A program made the translations under genes and the position numbers. Of a stretch of 7,476 nt of DNA, positions 1 to 5,120 are shown piece by piece. Below the pieces are notes generated by a model. The model was not told the origin of the DNA. It searched no databases and saw only the letters and a list, made by a program, of their open reading frames with translations. This DNA is from an uncultured Treponema sp. (GTDB taxonomy: Bacteria > Spirochaetota > Spirochaetia > Treponematales > Treponemataceae), in NCBI GenBank assembly GCA_945833725.1, contig CAMAFU010000083.1, forward strand, positions 1 through 7,476, read 5' to 3'. Every line of letters starts with the position of its first letter. The stretch's first letter is position 1.

Positions 1-155
1 AATTTTACGGGCGGTTTTTTGACCGATTCGCCAGGCTCACCGGTCAAAAATCAGGCTTTCCGCCCTTCGCCTCCACCGGCTCATCCCTCCACTTCGTTCC
101 GGGACGGCAAAGCCGGGGCTACAATCCTTACCGCAAAAACGGCAATCAGCACATT
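1..155. repeat. GC-rich intergenic block with inverted repeats (possible dispersed repeat)
   Basis: This segment is strikingly GC-rich for the window: 42 of the 60 bases at 61-120 are G or C, while the flanking genes are AT-rich. It contains an inverted repeat, TTTTTGACCG (16-25) with CGGTCAAAAA (41-50). An outer pair GGGCGG (9-14) with CCGCCC (60-65) nests around it. Smaller pairs are CCGGCT (76-81) with AGCCGG (111-116), and TTACCG (128-133) with CGGCAA (140-145, one G-U). Plus frame 1 is open from base 1 to a TAA at 157-159, giving 52 codons rich in Pro, Ser and Ala with no visible start. A minus frame reads IVAPALPSRNEVEG before a stop. From memory, similar peptides recur in spirochaete genomes as by-products of dispersed intergenic repeats, but I cannot verify this. 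A repeat is preferred over a real gene because the composition is low-complexity and the frame overlaps the end of hisC. The left boundary is outside the window. Confidence 0.4.
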
Positions 156-1307
156 TTAAATTTTTTCAATAACTTTTTTTAAAGATGCCATCTGTAAAGA
201 AGTTCCTACAGTAATTCTTATATAATCTTCAATGCCAGAAGTATTAAAGTGGCGCACAAGAATTCCTTCCTGCTTTATTTTTTTATAAATATCTTCTCCA
301 GAAAGGCCTTCTTTTTTGCAGAAAACAAAATTTGTCTGGCTATCCAAAACATACCAGCCCCGTTCCCGCAAAAAATCAATAAATTCGTCTCTTTCAAAGG
401 CAACTGACTTTGCACATTCTGCGTAATACCAGGCACTTTCGCAGGCTGCAATTCCAGCTTTCTGAGAAAGATAATCTATAGGAAAATGGTTCAGGCAGTT
501 TTTTACGGTAGTAATGTAATTTATAAGTTCAGGAGAAGCAACGGCGTACCCCAAACGCATTCCGGCTCCACAAAGAGATTTACTGAAAGTTCTGACTATT
601 ATAAGATTTTTATAATTTTCCAAAAGGGAAAGACAGCTTTCTCCGCCAAAATCAACATAGGCTTCGTCTACCACAAAAACCTTGTCTTTAGGAGATTTTT
701 CTAAAAGAGATTTTACTTCTTCTTTAGAAATTCCAAGAGTTGTAGGGGCATTTGGATTTGCAAAAATTATTCCGGAATCATATTCCAAAGCCTTTTCCAG
801 AATTTTTTCTTTATTAAGGGTCCAGTCGCCGTTAAGAGGAATTTTTTCCATAGGAATTCCATAAAAACCTGCGTAAACAGGATAAAAAGAATAAGTGTGT
901 TCAGGAAGAACAACAGGACGATCAGAATCAAAGAACGCATAAAAGATAAAACTTAAAACTTCATCAGAGCCGTTGCCAGCATAAATCATGTCGGGAGTAA
1001 TTTTAAAAGGCAGTGCATCAGAAGAAGAAGGCATTATTTTTTTACCAGAACATGGAACACTCCGGCACAAAACACCGCCGCAGCAATTAAGCATATCGGC
1101 AATGGCATCTTTTAATTCATTGGAATCGGGGTCAGGATAAAGACCAATTTTTTCGGGAGATTTTTTTACAGCCTTCTTTATAGCCTTAATTACCTCCGGC
1201 GACGGCGGATAGGGATTTTCATTTGCATTTAGTTTTATGTATTTTCTATCCTTTGGCTGTTCCCCAGGAACATAAGGATGCAGATTTTTCATTCGTTCAG
1301 CAGTCAT
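156..1307 (-). CDS. hisC: Histidinol-phosphate aminotransferase (class I/II PLP aminotransferase)
   Basis: This 383-residue fold-type I PLP enzyme is expected to convert imidazole acetol phosphate plus glutamate to histidinol phosphate and 2-oxoglutarate in the cytoplasm. Family signatures in order: LNANENPYPPSP (26-37), LYPDPDS (56-62), GNGSDEV (111-117), ANPNAPTT (183-190), VVDEAYVDF (212-220) with the PLP-contacting Asp214 and Tyr217, TFSKSLCGAGMRLGYA (240-255) with Schiff-base Lys243 and phosphate-binding Arg251, and YIRITVGT (362-369) with the likely carboxylate-binding Arg364. The start ATG has a GGGAG ribosome-binding site (1314-1318) six bases upstream. The odd part is about residues 75-101: an insertion of roughly 25 residues with Cys at 75, 76, 81 and 86, placed where ordinary HisC goes directly from the YPDP helix to GNGSDE. 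No other his gene is visible, so a broader aromatic or other amino-acid transamination role is possible. The fold and chemistry are secure; the exact substrate is less so. Confidence 0.88.
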   Translation of the reverse strand: MTAERMKNLHPYVPGEQPKDRKYIKLNANENPYPPSPEVIKAIKKAVKKSPEKIGLYPDPDSNELKDAIADMLNCCGGVLCRSVPCSGKKIMPSSSDALPFKITPDMIYAGNGSDEVLSFIFYAFFDSDRPVVLPEHTYSFYPVYAGFYGIPMEKIPLNGDWTLNKEKILEKALEYDSGIIFANPNAPTTLGISKEEVKSLLEKSPKDKVFVVDEAYVDFGGESCLSLLENYKNLIIVRTFSKSLCGAGMRLGYAVASPELINYITTVKNCLNHFPIDYLSQKAGIAACESAWYYAECAKSVAFERDEFIDFLRERGWYVLDSQTNFVFCKKEGLSGEDIYKKIKQEGILVRHFNTSGIEDYIRITVGTSLQMASLKKVIEKI

Positions 1308-1331
1308 TACATACTCCCATAAAAAGTTAAG

Positions 1332-1355
1332 CCTGCCCGCAAAAAAAAGGACAGG
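1332..1355 (-). other. Leader hairpin between promoter and hisC start
   Basis: Read on the minus strand, CCTGTCC (1355-1349) can pair with GGGCAGG (1338-1332), including one G-U pair, around a loop made mostly of eight T. It lies 25 bases before the hisC start, inside the predicted leader. It could influence translation or RNA stability. It is not a classic terminator because no T-tract follows. Confidence 0.4.
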
Positions 1356-1357
1356 TA

Positions 1358-1387
1358 ATCAATAAAAAACTTCGCAACGCGAAACCG
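1358..1387 (-). repeat. Leader repeat copy 1, with a hairpin plus T6 in the hisC leader
   Basis: This 30-base element matches 5057-5085, upstream of tsaD, at 24 of 30 aligned positions with one gap. The conserved blocks are ATCAATAA, GCAACGC and AAACCG on the plus strand. In transcript orientation (minus) it forms TTCGC-GTT-GCGAA (1383-1371), followed after one G by TTTTTT (1369-1364). This resembles a very short intrinsic terminator or attenuator in the hisC leader. The stem is only five pairs, or six with a G-U, so termination would be weak. Both copies precede a minus-strand gene whose ribosome-binding site sits in TATGGGAG. Confidence 0.45.
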
Positions 1388-1413
1388 GAGAAATAATCTC
1401 TACCAGTTGCTTT

Positions 1414-1442
1414 ATTTTATTCATAATATCTGTTTACATCAA
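1414..1442 (-). promoter_or_regulatory. Predicted sigma-70 promoter for hisC
   Basis: On the minus strand, TTGATG (1442-1437; 4 of 6 to TTGACA) and TAAAAT (1419-1414; 5 of 6 to TATAAT) are separated by exactly 17 bases. Transcription would start near 1407, giving a leader of about 100 nucleotides that contains both hairpins described here. The -35 overlaps the -35 proposed for the divergent plus-strand gene, so the two promoters may compete. AT-rich DNA produces such matches readily, so this is only moderately supported. Confidence 0.45.
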
Positions 1443-1461
1443 TTGAGAATTTGAATGTAAA
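1433..1461 (+). promoter_or_regulatory. Possible promoter for the 651-residue protein gene
   Basis: TTTACA (1433-1438) and TGTAAA (1456-1461) are spaced 17 bases apart. The -10 is only 4 of 6 to consensus. The predicted start of transcription would be near 1468, leaving only about 10 nucleotides before the ATG at 1478. That would fit the lack of a Shine-Dalgarno sequence, since the mRNA would be nearly leaderless. It overlaps the divergent hisC promoter. Confidence 0.3.
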
Positions 1462-1477
1462 TCGTTAAAATAAATTT

Positions 1478-3433
1478 ATGGCAACAACAACATCTATTAT
1501 AGTCCTGCTGAAATTTTTTGCTCTCAGACAGGACAGTGCTGTAGTCGATTTCAACGAATTTTCAGACTATCTCAAGCGGTACAGCGAACATCATCTGGAG
1601 CAGCAGCCTTCTCTTGTTACATGGCTTACTGACACATCTTCCCTTCTCTTAAAAGAACTGGAAAAACTTCATCTGGAAAAACAGATTATACTAAACGCCA
1701 TTCAGCCGGAAAAAAAGCAGATTATTGTTATTCCATATTTTATCGAAAAAATTACTCACCGTTACAAAGAAATTCTTTCTACGCCCCAAACACCTTTTCC
1801 TGTTGAAGGGGATTTACCAAAAAAAATTCCTTCGGAAATCATAACAAAAAAAAGTGCTGCAGACCTTATAACAAACCTTCTCGAAAAAGAAACACTTTCC
1901 GACAAATTTTTGTACGGGCTTTCCCTTCCCCACGATTTGCCGACAATTCTTTTTCCATCCACCATGTCTATACGCAGTTTTTTGGATTGTTCCATTCTTA
2001 AACTGCGCACAATGCTTGCAAAAGATGAACACCACGACTACTTCCTTAAAAAACTTACCGTTTCAAATCCCGGAAAAGAAATGACAGCCAAAAACTTTTT
2101 CAATAAATTTGTTCAGAACCCGGATGCAGGTTTTGAAATGATAAGCAAACCGGAAGATTCCTTTTATTTTTTAACACAGCTTTTATTTTTTATACGGCAG
2201 GACTACGAAAAAGTTAAGGATTTTACTCAGGAAGATCTTTCCATACTTCAGTCTGTCTATATTCTTGAAATTACTTCAAACTACTATAAATGCCGGGCTC
2301 AGGAAAACAATAAAAAAGCAGCGGCTTTCCGCACTTTAGAACAGCTTCTCGAAAAACCGCCATACTATTTTACATATACAGCCATTACAAAATTCTCAGG
2401 AAATTCTGGCATTCCTCTTTTAGGTCAGTATTCAGAAGAAGAACTTAAAGATTTTCTCCACAAAAAAACTACTGAATGTTCTGCTACAAATTTACCGGAA
2501 CTGCTTATTTTTAAAACAGCCGACGGCAATAAATATTTTATATGCAAAAATAAAGTTCTCCCCCTTATTATGCGGCTGTGTACAGATGCAAGAACAACAA
2601 TCCGGGAATCAATAAAAAAAGACTGGCACAAGGTGCTTAAGGAATTTGAAATTCTTCCAGAAATGAAAGAACAGAAAGACTTTGAACTGCGTCTCGAAAA
2701 AGAAGTTGAAATTCAGACTCCCGTTCTTTATGCCCTACTCAACTCCTCTTTTCTTCATCTTGTAAACTACGAAATGACAACCGATGCCCAGCAGGCAGAC
2801 ATTCCTCACATTTCTCTGTACGAAAACGGTCAGCTTGTTCCATATTCAGAAATTCTTCTTATGAACAGGCAGCAGCTTTTTGCCGATACAAAAATTCTTC
2901 TTCCATTCTGGTACACCGTTCCTGTTATTTCGTGGATAATACGCCTTATAATGAAGCCGCCTAAAGCAAAACAGAAAAAAACAAAAAAAACCGATGCCCA
3001 GCTTTACAGGGAAAAAGAAGCAGAAAACAGCCGCAACGATAAAACAGAAGCCGTTTTAAATCAAAATGTCAGCAGGAAAGTTGCCTTAAGGGAAGCTGCC
3101 AGAAACCTGGAAGAAGAACTTGTTCCGTCCAGTTCAACTTTAGACAGGGAACTTCGCTCCTATGAACATCAATGGAATAAGCTTATTGGAAAAGTTACTC
3201 ACAATAACCTTACAGAAGATGTAAATTCCCTTATAAAAGACTATCTCAGAAAAGTTTTAAGAACATTAAAAGCAGAGGGCTTTACCCTTCAGCGAATCCA
3301 AAGTCTTGCAGAATCTCTGGCAGATACACCGGGCATGAAAAAAATCGGTGAACCTGAGGCTCTAACGATGTACATTCAGCTTTACATGGTAAAACTAGTA
3401 AAAAACATTCCTCTGAAACAGCAAAATTTATAA
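1478..3433 (+). CDS. Large conserved-looking protein of unknown function
   Basis: I do not recognise this 651-residue protein. It is mostly helical and rich in Leu, Lys and Glu, with no export signal; the N-terminal IIVLLKFFAL stretch (7-16) is too short and unflanked for one. Three parts can be seen. Residues 1-390 look like a folded, mostly alpha-helical region. Residues about 391-470 include a charged stretch (EMKEQKDFELRLEKEVEIQ, 395-413). Residues 472-492 form the only strongly hydrophobic segment (KILLPFWYTVPVISWIIRL), directly followed by a Lys-rich stretch (493-504), so a single membrane-inserting or membrane-binding helix is possible. A charged helical C-terminus follows (505-651). 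An in-frame TAA at 1466-1468 makes the ATG at 1478 the first start, but it has no clear Shine-Dalgarno sequence. The base composition matches its neighbours, arguing against recent transfer. It is followed 129 bp later by ssb on the same strand. It is probably a lineage-specific spirochaete protein (inference). Confidence 0.8.
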   Translation: MATTTSIIVLLKFFALRQDSAVVDFNEFSDYLKRYSEHHLEQQPSLVTWLTDTSSLLLKELEKLHLEKQIILNAIQPEKKQIIVIPYFIEKITHRYKEILSTPQTPFPVEGDLPKKIPSEIITKKSAADLITNLLEKETLSDKFLYGLSLPHDLPTILFPSTMSIRSFLDCSILKLRTMLAKDEHHDYFLKKLTVSNPGKEMTAKNFFNKFVQNPDAGFEMISKPEDSFYFLTQLLFFIRQDYEKVKDFTQEDLSILQSVYILEITSNYYKCRAQENNKKAAAFRTLEQLLEKPPYYFTYTAITKFSGNSGIPLLGQYSEEELKDFLHKKTTECSATNLPELLIFKTADGNKYFICKNKVLPLIMRLCTDARTTIRESIKKDWHKVLKEFEILPEMKEQKDFELRLEKEVEIQTPVLYALLNSSFLHLVNYEMTTDAQQADIPHISLYENGQLVPYSEILLMNRQQLFADTKILLPFWYTVPVISWIIRLIMKPPKAKQKKTKKTDAQLYREKEAENSRNDKTEAVLNQNVSRKVALREAARNLEEELVPSSSTLDRELRSYEHQWNKLIGKVTHNNLTEDVNSLIKDYLRKVLRTLKAEGFTLQRIQSLAESLADTPGMKKIGEPEALTMYIQLYMVKLVKNIPLKQQNL

Positions 3434-3562
3434 CAAGTTTTTATAAAATATTTTTCTCATTTTTATGCGTTTTTTGATTCTCCCGGAGAATATTTATTGT
3501 GCAGGGTAAATTACCTGTTTAAATCCGGCCGGATAATTTTTAATTTTTATTGGGAGACTATC
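3434..3562 (+). promoter_or_regulatory. ssb upstream region with three short palindromes
   Basis: Three inverted repeats fall within 58 bases: ATTCTCC-C-GGAGAAT (3477-3491), GGTAA-A-TTACC (3505-3515) and the perfect 12-mer ATCCGGCCGGAT (3523-3534). The first could be a weak hairpin at the end of the upstream gene, but no T-tract follows it. The third abuts GATAAT (3532-3537), which could be the -10 of an ssb promoter, although no good -35 is seen 17 bases upstream. The arrangement suits protein operators more than a terminator. The GGGAG ribosome-binding site for ssb is at 3552-3556. Confidence 0.4.
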
Positions 3563-3976
3563 ATGAACGCAATGAATCAAATTATTATCGAAGGCAATTT
3601 AGTTAGAACACCAGCCTTTAAAGAAACTGCTACAGGCAAAAAAGTCTGCACCATGCCTATTGCCGTAAACAGAATTTTTAAAGACACTTCCGGCAAAGAA
3701 ATAAACGAAGTCGGCTATTACGACATCGAAGCCTGGGGAGAAAAATTCACAGACATTCTGGCAAAATGCGGTTTTAAAGGCAGGGGCGTACGGGTTGTAG
3801 GACGGCTTAAACAGGACAGGTGGCAGGACGATGGTGGCAAGTCCCATTCCAAAGTGTATATTGTGGCAGAACACATCGATTTTAAGCCCACAAAAAAGGC
3901 CGCCTTTCAAAAAGACAGCCAAGAAAAAGAAGAACGGAATTTTGCCCTTGCTTCAGAAGGGACTGTTGAATTTTAA
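3563..3976 (+). CDS. ssb: Single-stranded DNA-binding protein
   Basis: This 137-residue OB-fold protein binds and protects single-stranded DNA during replication, recombination and repair, usually as a tetramer. The OB-fold spans about residues 4-108: IIIEGNLVRTP (7-17), a basic hairpin, YYDIEAWGE (52-60) with Trp58, GRGVRVVGRLKQDRW (73-87) with Trp87, and VYIVAEHIDFKP (98-109). These follow the usual SSB order. The start ATG at 3563 is chosen because GGGAG lies six bases upstream and the protein then begins directly at the first strand; an in-frame TTG at 3497 would add 22 residues with no ribosome-binding site. The linker and tail after the OB-fold are short (28 residues, lysine- and glutamate-rich). 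The end is SEGTVEF, a weakly acidic tip compared with the DDDIPF tip of Escherichia coli SSB. It stands alone rather than between rpsF and rpsR, so a paralogue elsewhere is possible. It converges on tsaD with a 22-bp gap. Confidence 0.93.
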   Translation: MNAMNQIIIEGNLVRTPAFKETATGKKVCTMPIAVNRIFKDTSGKEINEVGYYDIEAWGEKFTDILAKCGFKGRGVRVVGRLKQDRWQDDGGKSHSKVYIVAEHIDFKPTKKAAFQKDSQEKEERNFALASEGTVEF

Positions 3977-3990
3977 TTTTTTATAAAATT
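3975..3990. terminator. Weak AT-only hairpin between convergent ssb and tsaD
   Basis: AATTTT (3975-3980) and AAAATT (3985-3990) can pair around TTAT. The stem is all A-T and short. It is the only candidate for ending transcription in the 22-bp gap between the ssb and tsaD stop codons, and it may not work as a terminator. Confidence 0.2.
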
Positions 3991-3998
3991 TCAGCAGT

Positions 3999-5039
3999 TT
4001 ACCGCCGTCCAAAATCCTCCAGATTTTTAAGTCCTCTTTTAAACTGGGGGATTCTTGCACAGGCTGTAGTATCAAGAGGGCTTGTTTCGCCTCTCTGCAA
4101 AAAATGAAAGGCAACACCGGCAATCATGGCAGCATTATCGCCGCAAAATTTTAACGACGGAAAAATACATTTTATGTCTGACCTTTCGGCAAGAATCTGC
4201 CGCAGACGGCTGTTTGCAGCAACACCGCCTCCGGCTACAACAACTTTTATACCTGTATCTTCAACAGCTCTAAAAAGTCTGGATGTTAAAGTTTTTACTG
4301 CTGCTTCCTGAAAAGACGCACATATATTTTCATTTGTGCTTTCAAATCCGTTTTGCAAAAAAAGCTGCGACTGATGTATAACGGCAGTTTTTAACCCGCT
4401 GAAACTCATGTCGTACCGGTGGTTTTCTTTTTTATCAATTTTTGCAACAGGAAAACAAAATGATTTTGGATTTCCCTGGGAAGCAAGTTTATCTATAACA
4501 ACACCACCAGGATAGCCCAGCCCGTAAAATTTACTTACTTTATCGAAGGCCTCGCCTACACTGTCATCAATAGTGGTACCCAAAACCTCAAGACTGTCGA
4601 AGCCAGTCACCTTTGCAATTATAGTATGGCCGCCGCTTACAAGAAGGCCTATGTATGGATAAGGAATGTCGTTTTCAAGGTGAGCGGCATACATGTGCCC
4701 CAGCATGTGGTTTACGGCAAAAAAAGGCTTATGGCAGGACCAGGCAAGAGTTTTTCCAAAAGTAAGCCCCACAAGAAGCGACCCCATAAGCCCAGGGCGG
4801 TTTGTTGCAGCAACTGCATCTATATCATCAAGAGAAAGAGAACTTTCTTTAAGAGCCTGCCTTACTACAGGAAGAATCCATTCTGCATGCTTTCGGCTTG
4901 CAATTTCAGGTACAACACCTTTATAAACTTTATGAAACGGAATCTGCGTAGCCACTACATTACTTAAAATTTTCTTTCCATCTTCAACAATAGCACAGGC
5001 TGTTTCATCACACGAACTTTCTATTCCTAAAACTTTCAT
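3999..5039 (-). CDS. tsaD: tRNA N6-threonylcarbamoyladenosine (t6A37) transferase subunit TsaD
   Basis: TsaD (formerly Gcp/YgjD) transfers the threonylcarbamoyl group from threonylcarbamoyl-AMP to A37 of ANN-decoding tRNAs, working with TsaB and TsaE. The ASKHA-fold protein shows VLGIESSCDETACA (3-16), the metal-binding HMLGH (His111 and His115), LLVSGGHT (132-139), DDSVGEAFDKVSK (158-170), GLGYPGG (173-179), MSFSGLKTAV (211-220), VAGGGVAAN (268-276) and CGDNAAMIA (299-307) with Asp300. All expected metal and nucleotide ligands are present. The start is placed at the ATG at 5039 (346 residues): it has GGGAG five bases upstream and gives the family-typical MKVLGIESSCDE. An ATG at 5051 would add four residues, but its own sequence overlaps that ribosome-binding site. 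The usual GPGL is NRPGL here (80-84). It lies 81 bp downstream of the YibQ-type gene on the same strand and may be cotranscribed with it. Confidence 0.96.
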   Translation of the reverse strand: MKVLGIESSCDETACAIVEDGKKILSNVVATQIPFHKVYKGVVPEIASRKHAEWILPVVRQALKESSLSLDDIDAVAATNRPGLMGSLLVGLTFGKTLAWSCHKPFFAVNHMLGHMYAAHLENDIPYPYIGLLVSGGHTIIAKVTGFDSLEVLGTTIDDSVGEAFDKVSKFYGLGYPGGVVIDKLASQGNPKSFCFPVAKIDKKENHRYDMSFSGLKTAVIHQSQLFLQNGFESTNENICASFQEAAVKTLTSRLFRAVEDTGIKVVVAGGGVAANSRLRQILAERSDIKCIFPSLKFCGDNAAMIAGVAFHFLQRGETSPLDTTACARIPQFKRGLKNLEDFGRR

Positions 5040-5056
5040 TTTTTCTCCCATAAAAA

Positions 5057-5085
5057 ATCAATAAGGAAGTCTGCAACGCAAACCG
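5057..5085 (-). repeat. Leader repeat copy 2, upstream of tsaD
   Basis: This partner of 1358-1387 shares ATCAATAA, GCAACGC and AAACCG on the plus strand. In transcript orientation TTTGC-GTT-GCAGA keeps the same GTT-loop hairpin as copy 1 although the stem bases differ (one G-U pair), which hints that the structure matters. CCCATAAAAA follows on the gene side of both copies and contains the start of the ribosome-binding site. In this copy no T6 run follows the hairpin. Confidence 0.45.
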
Positions 5086-5120
5086 AATTCCGCATAAATA
5101 AATCGGAAAGTAATCTGCTG

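Noticed and set aside
16..50. Inverted repeat as the hisC terminator
   Set aside because: Its T-tract is on the wrong side of the stem for a minus-strand terminator (A-run after the hairpin), and it lies more than 100 bases past the stop codon.
1308..1407. T-box or histidine leader-peptide attenuator for hisC
   Set aside because: The leader is only about 100 bases, has no T-box core sequence, and contains no short frame with consecutive His codons.
1762..2035. Minus-strand open frames inside the 651-residue gene (also 2425-2631)
   Set aside because: They are short shadows of a long consistent reading frame, with Phe/Cys-rich translations typical of antisense AT-rich DNA.
2622..2637. TGGCAC sequence resembling a sigma-54 -24 box on the plus strand
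   Set aside because: It is inside a coding region, and the correctly spaced TTGC is missing.
3507..3536. Sigma-28 flagellar promoter (TAAA ... CCGATAA) upstream of ssb
   Set aside because: The -10 reads CCGGATAA with an extra G, and the spacing to TAAA is 18 bases rather than about 15.
3497..3562. TTG start extending ssb by 22 residues
   Set aside because: No ribosome-binding site precedes it, the extra residues do not resemble an SSB N-terminus, and the stretch contains two palindromes. ATG 3563 has GGGAG at ideal spacing.
4626..4967. Plus-strand open frames inside tsaD (also 4082-4311) and inside the YibQ gene (5638-5973, 6010-6393)
   Set aside because: They lie antisense to strongly supported genes, have biased residue content mirroring the real gene, and lack ribosome-binding sites and family motifs.
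5040..5051. ATG at 5051 as the tsaD start
   Set aside because: The GGGAG that serves the ATG at 5039 overlaps this codon, and TsaD proteins normally begin at the MKVLGIESSCDE position.
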